Positions 37,089 through 49,339 of a stretch of DNA of 64,000 bases are shown here, piece by piece (the stretch's first letter is position 1; each line of letters begins with the position of its first letter). Source of the stretch: Sialis fuliginosa (taxonomy: Eukaryota > Arthropoda > Insecta > Megaloptera > Sialidae). Where the stretch lies: assembly GCA_961205875.1 (NCBI GenBank), contig OY540813.1, positions 11,503,001 through 11,567,000 of the forward strand. Reading direction: 5' to 3'. Below the pieces are notes generated by a model. It was not told the origin of the DNA. It did not search any database and saw only the letters and a program-made list of their open reading frames with translations. The position numbers were made by a program, and so were the translations under genes.

Positions 37089-37558
37089 CAGTGGCGCCGG
37101 AACCGGGGGCAAGTGGGGGTAATTTCCCCCCCCCCAAATATATCAGTGGGGGGGAGGGTAATGACTACTTTTTGCCCCTTCAAAATTTGAATCCTGTTTT
37201 TTTAGGGCGGATTTAAAGCGACGTGCAATTATAAAAATCTATTTTTTACTCATAAAAATTCATTAATTTTTGTAAATTGATGTTAAAGCTCACAAACAAA
37301 TTACGTGTTTTCCCTCAGTACCTTTAAAAACGTACTTAAGAAGTTCCACTGTATTTATATTTATTTTTTTAACAAATAATACGATATTAATTAAACCAGA
37401 GAAAAGAGAAGTCTATGTTGAATTTTAAGAACGCCAAGTAAAGTTAGGGCACAATGGGCTCTAGCGGCCTAAGTGCAGGAGCTTCGCTCGACCCCCCCCC
37501 CCCCTTTATTTAGGTCAGCTTAATTTTCCACAGAAAAAAATTGCTACCGGCGTCACTA
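37089..37558. mobile_element. hAT-like TIR element with 8-bp TSD
   Basis: The left end CAGTGGCGCCGGAACCGG and right end CTACCGGCGTCACTA are imperfect inverted repeats. ATTCCTTT occurs immediately on both sides (37081-37088 and 37559-37566). The interior contains G and C homopolymer runs and no transposase in 470 bp. Confidence 0.8.
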
Positions 37559-39093
37559 ATTCCTTTCTTTTTTTACTTTACATTATAGTTGGCAAGAATA
37601 ATAATTAAATATGAATTCGGTTTTTGTCATCTTTATTACAGCTTTTTAAATTAATATTAATAACTACCGATAACAAAAATCAAAAAACCTATGTGCAAAT
37701 ATACATACTACGTTTGTTCAAACAATTTGAATAACATCCAATCTTTGTGTAAGTAAAAAAATCAAAAGGAGATATTTATCTCAGTGATATAAGTACAGAT
37801 ATTTAACTGTTCATTATAAATAATGAATATATTTTTCAATTAATATAACTTCAATTATGTAATGTAGTAGAGAAAATAGCTGAAAATTATATTTTTTGAA
37901 ATCGCGTATAACGGAGAAGAGATATTTAATAGAAAGAAATATAAGTAGCTATCTCATATTTTTCTATGAATTTAAAAATGTATAGGTATGTACGTCAAAA
38001 ATGAATATAAAAATACAGACCAAATATTTTATACGGTTTTGATCATTCAAATTTGTCTCGAAAATTTTAGAAAGACTACAGGTTTCAATAGGAAAAAGAA
38101 GAATCATTCTAAAACAGATCCTGAGGCTATTCGGTCCAGCCAGAAGAATTACGAAGAGTCTAGGCGAACAAAACTTAAAAAATGTACGAAAACTTTATTA
38201 GTTATTTAAATTGAGAATAATATACAAACCAATATGAATGTCAAGTTTTTTAAATCTATTTTTTTATTCTAATGCTATTTACATACATGTATATTATTTG
38301 TATATACTATACAGGACAATATACATATTAATTTTTACAATATTTTAAGTTTATGAAACAAATATGTTTTTGTGTTTGAAAAAAAAATGTTATATTTCAA
38401 ATTTTGAAGACTAATACAATTTTATTCAAATTCAAAAATATAAATTAACATAGGCAAAATAATGAACAATAGATATTTTTATAAATCATCGTAAACATAT
38501 TGGGAAATAATCTTATATTATTTTATTTAATTAATTAATTAAGTTTCTTTTTTCGGAAATGTTAGTTATATATATTTTATATATTTTTATTTTATGTACA
38601 TTAAAATGAAAACGCAATATGACGTATTGGACACATAAAAAACTGATCCATCGATCAAAGATGCAAGAAGGATTCATGTACATATTTATATTCTATCTAT
38701 GGTATTAAGACAATCAAATTGGCGTGGACATTTCAGATGAATTTGTGTAAAACTTCAAAGAAGGCTGTTATGTCATAAATGTGACCCTTTTTATACAGGA
38801 TCGGCTCTAAGTATGTTTCAAATTATATTGTATTAATAATATTTTATTCTCCAATTTCTGAATGAAGATTGTAATTTATAAATTTGAATAAGTGTGTGTT
38901 ATATATTTTGTATATGTGATAAAATATGCATTTTACTAAGAAGCCGGTCCTGATTGTATGTGATTGTTCATCAAGATTTTAGCAATTAATTGAATAATTG
39001 TATTTTAGTACAGTACTGGAAATAGATTTCATATTCATTAGCTTATTATTTTTATGTGAAAGATTGGAAATTATAATGTAAAGCTTCTTGAAC

Positions 39094-39145
39094 TGTGGTT
39101 TTCAAACATTTATAATACTGTTTTGATAACTTGGGAACCACTGTT
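39094..39145. mobile_element. Miniature hAT remnant
   Basis: CTGTGGTTTTCAAAC and, inverted, CTTGGGAACCACTG lie only about 25 bp apart. These are hAT-like termini with almost all of the interior lost. Confidence 0.45.
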
Positions 39146-39389
39146 CGAAATCTATAAGTAGATCGGTATTTATCATAAGCTATATTCTACGAAAACTTTA
39201 AGTTCTGAAAATGACTTTTAGAAATAAAATTTTTAAACAAATTCACAGAAATTGCTTATTGTATGATAACGATAAATTAGAAAAAAACTGATCTAATATC
39301 CATTTTCACCAATCTTTGTTTGTGCTAACAGCTTGGTACTTATCTGTTAAATAGTAAATTCTAGGCTGATTAGTTCGTTTGAAGATTTA

Positions 39390-39640
39390 AGTGCTGGCAC
39401 ACGGAGACCGTTACTGTATCATTTGCATAAAATCCAAATGAAAAGATTTCCAGCGCTTTTTCTTAAATGCCAGTCTGATTGAATTCAATAATACAGATCT
39501 TCAAGGTCACGACGGCCGTCGATTTTTAACGCCAGCAAAGCGTTTTTTTAAACGGCCGCCGTGCCGTTTCGATGGAGCTAAAGTGCCACTCGTATTACAT
39601 TACATATAACAGATTTTCAAGGTCTCCAAGTGCCAGAGCT
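39390..39640. mobile_element. PIF/Harbinger-like MITE with TTA TSD
   Basis: The ends AGTGCTGGCACACGGAGACC and, inverted, GGTCTCCAAGTGCCAGAGCT match over about 20 bp. TTA flanks both sides (39387-39389 and 39641-39643). The interior is GC-richer, with ACGGCCGTCGATTTTTAACG and an inverse-like AACGGCCGCCGTGCCG. No coding is present in 251 bp. Confidence 0.78.
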
Positions 39641-42600
39641 TTAGTCTTTGCTGAAAATGGGACTAAATCATTTAATACTTATATAGTAACATTAAATAAT
39701 CTGTAGTATTAATAAAAATATATATAAAAGCAATAACATTTTAGAAAGAAGAGTTGTAAATCAAGCAGGATAATATTTATCATTTTAATTTTTATTCACT
39801 GATTCGATCATGTTATTTCTGACAAAATATTTTGTAATTTTTAGTAAAAAATCTAAATCCGGTATTGTATAAATCTGTACTTAAAAATATTTTTCCATTT
39901 CACCTTCGCCTTGTATAATATTCCAAGACAATCGTCTGAAAATGTATTCTAATAGATATTTTATAACTTTAAATTACAGTATGAAATGTATAAATTCTAT
40001 TATATTATTTATATAGTTTATTAAAAAGAACAAACATATATATAATTATGTTTACAAATATTACAAAATTTTGTGTAAATAAAAATGCAACAATAATATA
40101 TATAACTTTAATTAGTATTAATATTTTGCTTAAATGGAAGTAAAAATAAACTTTAATATATTGCTTCAAATTAATATTTTCTTTCATATAAATACTATTT
40201 ATATAAAAATTAAGTATTATTAAAAAAAAAAAAAATTATCGTTGTGCAGAAGAAAACGAACCAATAGATTAAGTTTTTATATTTAATTTGATACGTTGCA
40301 TTGGCACTAATAATAAGTTTACTTCCATTTAAGTTTTGTTTTGAATTGTATATTATTATGTTAATTTTAAGTCAAGTTGCATGCAAAAACCTTCATTGTT
40401 TGATTATTATTTTTGTGTTTTACTTATCACAAAATTGACTGTATCAAAACACCAATTCGTAGTTCAGTGGTTATTAGAAGAAGAAGAAAAAGAAATTAAC
40501 AGCAAACTCAATGAAAATTTTAAATCAGTAGTTGAATAATTTGAACTGCCATAAAAAGTTTTATTTTTATTTTCATGTATATTTGATATTCCGAAAACAA
40601 GAATCTTGTTATTATTTTAAACTTTGAATTATACATACGTGTGTGTCTATAAAATATATGCATTATGTCTATTATCAGATATTTTGATAAAATGCATTAC
40701 TCTAATAATAATTCTGAGTTTTATTAATGAAATAAACAAGATTCGATACGGTTTTGGAAGTATTTATACATAAATAAAAGCTAATACACCAATATCTAGA
40801 TGAGTGAAGTATCATATATATTTGAAATTGTTGAAAAATGTACATTTTATATGTTTCAAATGCCCTATAAATAGTATCGTTTCTACGATATTCAGGACAA
40901 ACTTATTTGAATTAAGGATACCTGCAATGACCTGCATACATGGTAAAATAATTTGTGTAATTTTACATACAAAGTATTGACAGTTTTTAGATCCTCTGTA
41001 AATATTTACAGAAAACTTATATATTTGAAACTTGTAGTTACCTTCGCAAGTCTAATGTAAATTTGTTTTGTTTTAATGTAAATTTTCGTATTAATACACG
41101 ACTATGATATTATTCATGACCCCTACATTCTATTATGGACCAGTATTTTCGACGGAATTTCTCCTGTTACGAAATTTAAGGTTTTTTTAACGACGATCAA
41201 AAAATAGCTCGTGAAGTACTGCGTGAGATCTCCTTAACCCTAGGCTCCCAGACTATATTAATTTAACGATGCTTGAAACAATAAATTATTGTGTTTTCTT
41301 TAGCCAAAGTAATTGCTATAATAAAAACAAGCTTTTATATATTACATATAGTATATGCACTAAAAATTAAAAAATAAGTTTTCAAACTATCACAGTATTT
41401 TCCAGCTATCACAAAGTATTCCAGAATTCATATGATTAAAAAGCTTGTAGCGTTCATTTAATATCTAATGTATTATTTAGAAATAGAAAAAATGTTTAAA
41501 GGTTAACAAAGGAAAAACTACATTTTCTACTATAAATTAATATTTCCAAATTATATTACATTAAATTGTATTAATATTATGTTAATTTGTATTAATTTTA
41601 TACATTAATGTTTGGAATTCTAGATTTAAATTATAATTTTCGGAAAGAAAAAAGTACCTTTTGCTACTTTAAATTAGTATTTCAAAAAATATTAAGTTAA
41701 TTTAATACATTACAGAAATATTTATAATTATAGATTCAACATAGGAAAAAAGGCTAACAACAATAAGAGTAAAGAACGATAAAATTATTTCTCAGTGCAC
41801 AAATATTGTAAGTAATATTAATATTATTGCAACTTTTGTATGTAAAATTACACATTTTATATACATATGTTCTTTGCTTATATTTAATCTCTATATTCTG
41901 GACATCAAGTTTTAAAAATATATGAACTTTACATTTTTCTATATTTTCATTGGTCCATGAAAAGTAATTTTATAAAGAACGTTGCTTTTGCAGCAGAACT
42001 GAAGAATTGAGCTTTATGAATTGATAAAAAAAGTATTTGATTCTAGCATTTAAAATGTATTAATGAAAAAATACTAAATTACAAAAAAATATACTCGTAT
42101 GTGTTTAAATATGAATACACATATTTTATAATAACGTAAAAAATTTTATTGCTATGTATGTATATATAAACTCTAAGATATAATTCTTTTCAAATTATTT
42201 ATGTTTCTAAATATCAGTCATATTTCTTTATTTTTAACATTGAATAAGGAGATGGAGTATTACAATAGTTTAAATTTTAATGCAAAATCGACATTAATGT
42301 AGTTAATACAGTCAGGAGAGTTCATAGTAAAGTATGCATTGTATCAATACATTACATATGTATGTACCTACTTATATACAGTACATATGTATCCATATAT
42401 GTACATACTATATATCTAAATAAATGTATCGTCATTTTCTTGATTTCATCCTTAATTTTAATTCTGAAATAGTATTATACATTACAAATTGTATTATAGA
42501 GTTTATAAATATATATTGAGTAATTGGGTAAATTTATCGAAAATCGAATAATTTAAAAGTGAAAGTTTATTTTCTAAATCTAAAAATAAAAAAAATCGAT

Positions 42601-43255
42601 GATACAAAAAAATATTTTGAAAAATCTTTTACATTTCAATAGATTTGTATTGACAGTGTCTAGAATTATTATTTTTTAGCATGATTTGATAAATTTACCA
42701 GATACCATTTTAAAAGCTTAGATTTCCAAAGTAACATATAAATTTTCTAAATATTTGTAAGTTTTCTTCTTTAGTCTACAGTCGAAAAGCAAATGTCATT
42801 AACATTAATATCTTTATAACCACTGATATTTATAATAATATATATTCATATGTACTTTTTCTCTCACTCAATCATTATCATCGTTGCTAAATTAGCTCCA
42901 TGACTTTTTTTTTCTTTTAGTGGTTGTTCTATTTGCTCAATATAGATAACCCACAACAGAAAGGGTAGAAATGTTCTCTATAAAAAATGGATTGTTATAA
43001 CTTCAATCAAAGAATATATATACGAAATAAAATTAAAAAATATTTTATTATTTATAACTTTCTTTTATTATTAAGAATATAATAAGTAAACGCTTATTTT
43101 TATTATTAAAAGTGTGTAAGAATTTCCATTAACATACTAAGACAATATAACAGCTAGATTTAATTAGATCTTTTAAGTATACTATTAGTTCATAAGAAGT
43201 AAATTTTAATACCATGACAATGAGTGTGGTACATTTTGACGTTATTTTTTACTTA

Positions 43256-43420
43256 CGGTAATTCCTCCATTTAAGCGGATTTATTTTTACGCTGTTGAAA
43301 AAGTTGGAAAAATCTTAAAAAAAAACGTAATGGAGCAATTTTTATCGGTCTATTTACGCGGGTTTTTTCTACGCAATGTTTTCATGGAACCAATTAACCG
43401 CATAAATGAAAGGATTACTA
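43256..43420. mobile_element. pogo/Tigger-like mariner MITE with TA TSD
   Basis: The left end CGGTAATTCCTCCATTTAAG-CGG and right end CCGCATAAATGAAAGGATTA-CTA are inverse copies resembling Tigger/pogo termini (AGTAA..CCTTTATGCGGTT type). TA flanks both sides (43254-43255 and 43421-43422). It is 165 bp with no transposase. Confidence 0.72.
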
Positions 43421-44594
43421 TACCTAGTTTTACTTTTTGTTAGTTCAAATAAGGGTTTATTTTCACAATTAAAAAAAATGTTACCAATTATTTTATTATC
43501 TTAAATAATTTATTAACACGAATATAACATAGTATTAAACAATTTGAAATAATTTGTTCAACATTCTACCTATTCTGTTTTTGTATTTAAAAAGGGTCCG
43601 AAGTTCTATGAATAATATAAGTTTCATTAATCATATCTTTTTGAGTGTTTAAATCCTACGACAATCTCTGCACAAATATTATATTAAATATATTAAATAT
43701 ATTTCGCTGTTTCACAGTCGTGTGTTTAAAAGTTGAATATTTTATTCAACAAATTACCAAATATGAAAAAAATCAGTTATACTCACATATATCATTATCA
43801 TACATTCGTAAATTACAGAAAATATTATGTGCAACAACGTTCAAAAATAAATGTAATATTTATAAAGTCATCAGTGGCGTATCACAAGAAATTCCAATCA
43901 AAAATGTTATCGTTATTTCAAATATTAGGAAGGAGGTTGGGAAGTTACTTTTGAAAGGCAGGCGATGGGGTAAGAGGCAGTGTTCGCTATCTAATTCTTA
44001 TTTAAATAATTACATAAATGTGTATACTTTACAATATACATAATTTTCAAATCAATCTTACTGTTTTTTAAATTGATTTTTAACAATTTTCTATATTTTA
44101 ACAAACTATTTTCATCAATTGCCATCTTTAAAATTTATTTTCTTAAAAACAAGTTAGTCAAAAAATCTGAAATTTTAGTATTTCAATCATTTCGAGTGTT
44201 TAAATAATTGTAAGAAATTTCAACTTATTCCTACGTAACTACCCAACCTCCTTACATCAATTATAAATTGTAGGTATTAAATTATTTAAAACAAACTGCC
44301 ATGGGTGCCACTGGACTTTCTTATATGCTACACTGAGTGTACGTGTTTCTATTTATATATTAAAAATATATTTCTGGCTAACTGATAAAAGATAGAAAAA
44401 AATTAATGGGGCATAAATTATAAATAATAGTATAATCTACAGCTTTTATCTGAAGCATATTTTTTTTGTATGTACCGTTTCAAAAACAATTCTAAAAGAG
44501 CAAAAATTGACAAAATTGAACATTTTATAGTGTATGATATTTTAAATATAAAATTTCACCCTTGCTATCACTTCTTGTCGTTTCTTTAGACACC

Positions 44595-44666
44595 ATGGCG
44601 AAAACAATCGGATGGATTCAGAGAAAGTCAAAAGAATATTTTGATAATAACAATATTGATAATTAA
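44595..44666 (+). CDS. Possible 23-aa small ORF with strong start context
   Basis: ACACCATGG gives an ideal initiation context for an ATG opening MAKTIGWIQRKSKEYFDNNN, with a stop after 23 codons. The short basic/acidic peptide is not recognised. The surroundings are AT-rich without other signals. It could be a real microprotein, the N-terminal scrap of a lost gene, or chance. Confidence 0.15.
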   Translation: MAKTIGWIQRKSKEYFDNNNIDN

Positions 44667-45907
44667 CAATATTTACACAGTATGTGTTTCATATTAATAA
44701 TTATTTGAAACTGTAACTTTACAAATAATTTTCGTCATTAAGATATAATGTATAAAAATAAAGTATAAAAATTACAATATTTTTGAATGGAATTGAAAAG
44801 CAATACTATGATAATCTCTTTAATTATAAATAACTTTATAACAAATAATTCAATATTATTGTAGTTTGTACAATATAATTTGGAACCGCTGGCACGGTCA
44901 TAAATCACTAATAATACAACCAATAAGAATTAAATTTCCATAATGAATATCCTTAAAAATACAATGCAATAAATATCATTAAAATAAATTAAAAATTTTA
45001 AACCTTGTGTCATTTTAAATTCTATTGCATTTACTTTCATACTTGGTAATTTCGAATCAGTGTCAAATTATGATAAAATAATAATATTGTTAAATATTTT
45101 AAATGTAAACAGTTTGGAGGTTTGATTTGTTTATGTGTGTTTTGAAAAATGAATCGCGGGTCGATTCAAGTAGCTATATATAGAGGATATTAGATATAAA
45201 TAATTATGTACTTTTCCTTCAAAAATCAAATTTCCAAACCACACACGTATCATAACAAATTTGTTTTGTTTTCTAGAGTATAGGTTTTCTAAATAGTATA
45301 ATATATTATTAATAATAATAATAATAACAATTTACATTTTTTTTTTATATATTTCTGGAATGTTTTATTGAAACTAACAAGTAACTATTCTACTATTTCT
45401 TTAATTTGTTAAACTGCTCTCTAAATTTTAGAATTAGTTTCAGATATATTCATTTACATTTTACATTACGTTTTATATACCAAAGAAATAATAATATCAT
45501 GTTATAGGCTCTAGATAATCGACAATCTTCCGTTATAAATATTATATTGTTTGCAAGAGAATATTTTTATATTTTAATGCTGTAAACTCAATCCAGATCA
45601 AACAAATTAACAACAAACCAAAATAATAGCTTATACTTATTAGTATATAAATAGCAAGGTCAACATTAATCGTGTATTGAATGTAGAATTCGAGGCAGAC
45701 TCGCCGCAATTTCAATATTCAATTTTTTGGCTAAAGATGTTTAATTAATATATATACATATAATCCAATAACGCTTTGCTTCACTGAATTTCTTCTTTTT
45801 TTAATTAGATGATGCATTATAATGAAAACTGTCCCTACATTTTTTTTCGTTAAAAATTATTAGGATTATAAGGTACTGAAGCCAGTCTTGGATCATACCT
45901 CTGTATG

Positions 45908-46170
45908 TAGAGTCGCATGCAGAAGTAGTCGACCAGTTTTCATTCAAATTCGCTTATCACAAACTTAGCAGGCTCCTCCCATTTGATTATTATACTATTT
46001 AAATCATTTCTCCATGTACCAAACAAAGTCAGATATTTTGAAACTCATTTGCCAGAGAATGAAGTACTCATATATACTTGTGCGATTAATTTATTATATA
46101 ATCTATTGAAATTGTATAAGTAAAATTTGTAGCAATAAATATTTGATATTCCGAATTTTAGTATTTAAAT
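45908..46170 (+). repeat. Dispersed repeat R1, copy 2
   Basis: This is the direct partner of 9933-10197, colinear over about 260 bp with small indels. It is followed at about 46180-46234 by a fragment of the CAGTG(A/G)CGTC element family (GGGTGTCACCCCTCTTAGTG, ACGCCACTG), so here the two repeat families abut. Confidence 0.8.
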
Positions 46171-47695
46171 TAAACTTTGGGGGTAACACTATTGATTTCC
46201 ACCCCGGGTGTCACCCCTCTTAGTGACGCCACTGCCAAGGGCCTCTTTATAACATTTGCTACAGGCCCCGCGCTGGCTTAATGCGGTACTGTTTTTGTCT
46301 TAATATTTTTGAATCAGTTGTAAGCGATTCTGACCGTTTGGTTGGCAGACGACTTCTGAAACCCATAATACATGTAAATTATTAGTGGGAATTGTCGACT
46401 AAGCAATTAAGCATCTTATCACCTCTAGATACAATTCACCTGCAGTGATGGGAATCGCCAACTAAGCATTTTATTATTATTGTTGTTTTGGAAAAACATA
46501 GCTTATATATAATGTACTTATACTTCTCTTCTAACAACTTAGTCTACAATCAACAAAGCTGTAAGCAATATTAAATTTAATAAATATATTTTTTAAGTCA
46601 TATCCAGTACATCATGTAAAAGTACTCTATAAACTATGTTCCAGCACAAATCGTTTTCAAATGAATCGTGTGCATTGAATGACACAAAAATCTTTGCGTG
46701 CGTTAATATGCGACGTACATTTCCACATCGGCATTTTATTAGCGCTCATACGAATGTTTGCCATATGCAACACATAACGTAAATTTTTTCTAATGTAAAC
46801 CCGGCGTAATAAAGCTTACAATTAGACAAGATATAACGCATGTGGTTGCTGAATATGGATAACCAAAAATAATAAACACGATCGCAACTTATCTCTCGTT
46901 AGCACTGTGTTTTCATTATAATGCAAAATATACAACTGTATACAATGCATCATCTGTCAATTTACCTTTTTTATTTATAATTGATTTGTCGGTTTTTATT
47001 TATTATTTGTTCTGGAAGCTTCAATAATAAGACCCTGAGCTATTATTATTCGCAAATTATTGCTCGACAGGCTGGAATATAGAATAATATCATAATTTCT
47101 ATATGAATATACAAGATATATGGGATTTAATTAGTTTTTATGTTGTAAGTTATCTTCATTTTATATACATTTACAAACATTAAAACATCGTTTTGTTATT
47201 TATTTGTTAATAAATAACAACTATTTTAGTAAAATTTTGTGGAAACAAATTTGTTCGAACGTGTGCAAAAAAAAATAACTGTGAATATAATAATAATTTT
47301 AATATCCACGGCTGCAGAACTGATTGCGAACAATTTTCATTGTAAATTGACTAAGTGTAAGTTAGATTTTAAGCCACTTCGTGTCCATCAATGTGCAGTG
47401 TAACAATCATATCAAAATGTAACAATAATTAAAAAATTATTTCAATGTAACATATGTAAGTATGTGGATTATTGAAAATATTCAAACAATATTTAAAATA
47501 TACAGACATACTTTATTTATTGGTTATTAATAACAAAAAACCTTTATAATATGAAATAAATTTATCAGTAACAAATAAATAAATAGTCAATAAACCTGCT
47601 AATTCAAATCACCAAATTTTTAGGGCAGAATTTCTTTAATCTGGAATCAATTTATATTCATCAGAATAACTATTTATTTAACTGTTTATTAACTA

Positions 47696-47701
47696 TTTAT
47701 T
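47696..47701 (-). terminator. Candidate poly(A) signal of delta-tubulin
   Basis: TTTATT on the plus strand is AATAAA on the minus strand, about 75 nt beyond the delta-tubulin stop codon. Other A-rich matches are nearby, so this is a best guess. Confidence 0.45.
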
Positions 47702-47775
47702 TTAAATAAAAATAATGTAACAATGTATTTAAAAATTATTATATTCAGATTTCAATCACAGACGGATGTCAACAA

Positions 47776-49080
47776 TCAGCAAGTATATGTTCCTAATTTT
47801 TTATATTTTTCAATAACTGTTTCAACGTTTCCAAACGCTTCTAAGAATTGTTCTTTATCAACACCGAATTTCTCATAATGATGTACGTATGCATCGCAGC
47901 TATACATGCCCCAAGCTTTTTCTACAACACTATCTATTGGTCTGTACAAAGAATAATTATTTGTTGCTAATGTAAATAATTTTTCAGTTCTGTACAACTT
48001 TCTGTTCTGATGATAATGCTCTAATCTTCCTTGACTAGGAACCCATTTTGGGTAAATATCACATTCTCGTAATAGTTTCAAATCTATATTACTACCTCCT
48101 TTGCCTCTGGTGACAACTAAATTACTTACACTAGTACAATATTCTATATTTTGTCTCTGGTTTGTAGAAGAAGCGTATTTTATTTCCCAATCAAAATTAG
48201 TCGAAGATCTTAACATTTGTCTTCCATGGAATACCAAAGATTCCCATTTAGTTATCCATTCGTGATTAGCGCTTCTTTTAGAAACATGAGGGCATGTTTT
48301 TAAGTTCGCCAGTTTATAATTAGGGTGACCAACCAAATGATTGACTACATTTAAAACTGTATTATCACCGGCTGGTTGAAAGAGACTTGCAATTTTCTGT
48401 GCGATTAGTTGATTAAAATGATTTAACTGGTATTCTTTAATTTCTAGTAGTTTATTCGCCATATTTTTTAATTGATCGTTTTGAAAAATAACACACATAT
48501 CACAACAATCATACAATTTAGATAAAGTGAACAAAGTATTATAAGTTTGGGTAGCGACTTCTCCTTTTTCACACGGTAAAACAATAATTGAAACAATAGG
48601 AGTAGTTGGAAATTCATCTTTTACATTTTCTATAATTTTACTTCCAACTCCTGACCCTGTTCCTCCAGCTGAAGATAAATAAGCAAGAATTCCTGGCACT
48701 AAGTCAGAAGCTTCGGTTTCTTTTCTACACATATCAATCACAGTGTCTTCTATTTCTTTACTCTTTTCTGTGTACCCGAAAGCCCAATTATTGCCTGCTC
48801 CCTGTCCACCTTTTGCGACGAAATTTTTATACCGAAATTCCTTCGTTTCATTTTTTAAATCCGATAAAACTTTTTGCTCTGTGTCAACTAATATCGATCT
48901 TGCTGTTAGTTTTTTATCTTTTTGATTTTCAACAAACCATCTCCGTTGAGATTCACCAATGTACTCAATTTCTTCTCTGTTTGTTTCATTATTTACACTT
49001 AAATCACTGTGCACGTATGAAAACACAGAATTCGCTAACTGATTTCCACACTGGCCAAACTGAAGAGACAATATTGCCAT
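47776..49080 (-). CDS. TUBD1: Delta-tubulin, single exon
   Basis: Delta-tubulin is a divergent tubulin needed for triplet microtubules of centrioles and basal bodies. The 434-aa product has GQCGNQ at residues 9-14, GAGNNWAFGY at 94-103 and the tubulin GTP-binding signature SAGGTGSGVG at 137-146. Features that separate delta from alpha, beta and gamma include the RSILVDTEQKV block (61-71), LACK of the usual acidic C-tail, and a C-terminal KAWGMYSCDAYVHHYEKFGV segment (388-407), close to the vertebrate delta-tubulin KAW.MF..KAY.HQY.KFGI block. The start is the ATG at 49080 (AAATATGG, opening MAILSLQFG). An upstream in-frame TTG is not used. The frame is intact and intronless, whereas vertebrate TUBD1 has several introns. 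Codon use is AT-rich like its surroundings. Its 5' end faces the PGRP gene. Confidence 0.93.
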   Translation of the reverse strand: MAILSLQFGQCGNQLANSVFSYVHSDLSVNNETNREEIEYIGESQRRWFVENQKDKKLTARSILVDTEQKVLSDLKNETKEFRYKNFVAKGGQGAGNNWAFGYTEKSKEIEDTVIDMCRKETEASDLVPGILAYLSSAGGTGSGVGSKIIENVKDEFPTTPIVSIIVLPCEKGEVATQTYNTLFTLSKLYDCCDMCVIFQNDQLKNMANKLLEIKEYQLNHFNQLIAQKIASLFQPAGDNTVLNVVNHLVGHPNYKLANLKTCPHVSKRSANHEWITKWESLVFHGRQMLRSSTNFDWEIKYASSTNQRQNIEYCTSVSNLVVTRGKGGSNIDLKLLRECDIYPKWVPSQGRLEHYHQNRKLYRTEKLFTLATNNYSLYRPIDSVVEKAWGMYSCDAYVHHYEKFGVDKEQFLEAFGNVETVIEKYKKLGTYTC

Positions 49081-49322
49081 ATTTATACACTTCAAACATA
49101 AATGTCAAAATCAACTGTAACGGTCGTCCTCAAATAATTTACTTTCTGTACACCACCTCCCATCTATCGGCGAATCGTAAAAGTTCCGCTGCTCAAATTC
49201 ATTCGGTTTGTATCTTCAATGCGTATTTCCCCACAACATCACAATTGTAATTTATAATCTAATCAAATGTACAGTCTTAATGGATACACCAAGATGTGTT
49301 TTACTAACAGATCACTATAATA
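49081..49322. promoter_or_regulatory. Divergent promoter shared by delta-tubulin and PGRP
   Basis: Only 242 bp separates the two start codons, which face away from each other, so both 5' UTRs and both promoters must fit here or overlap. The block is somewhat GC-richer than its flanks and has no obvious TATA box. GTATTTCCCC at 49223-49232 reads GGGGAAATAC on the minus strand, an NF-kappaB/Rel-like site. The functional meaning is inferred from sequence only. Confidence 0.6.
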
Positions 49323-49339
49323 ATGCCCATTTGCAATGA
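49280..49339 (+). promoter_or_regulatory. Overlapping upstream ORF before the PGRP start
   Basis: ATG at 49280 opens a 19-codon frame (MDTPRCVLLTDHYNNAHLQ) that ends at TGA 49337-49339, past the PGRP ATG at 49323 and in another frame. If the transcript begins upstream of 49280, this would depress PGRP translation. If it begins downstream, it is irrelevant. Confidence 0.35.

Larger units (their letters stand above)
27468..47775. other. 20-kb gene-poor spacer between convergent genes
   Basis: No gene is recognised between SCYL2 (plus) and delta-tubulin (minus). Repeats are listed separately (28006, 28426, 29160, 32216, 32521, 33690, 34739, 37089, 39390, 43256, 45908). Intervals 30.0-31.9, 35.6-36.9, 37.6-39.3, 39.7-43.2 and 46.3-47.7 kb are AT-rich with only short frames. 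Frames up to 132 codons (43645-44043) have no recognisable composition and are probably chance. Moderately GC-richer unexplained patches lie at about 36380-36560, 43925-43990 and 46620-46810. Confidence 0.6.

Noticed and set aside
43645-44043. 132-codon plus-strand frame
   Set aside because: Composition is that of translated AT-rich DNA (Ile, Asn, Lys, Tyr), with no motif, no good start context and no recognisable family. A second overlapping frame is equally open.
49081-49095. Upstream extension of delta-tubulin by five residues
   Set aside because: The extension would need a TTG start. The ATG at 49080 has good context and matches the usual family start M(A/S)I..QxGQCGNQ.
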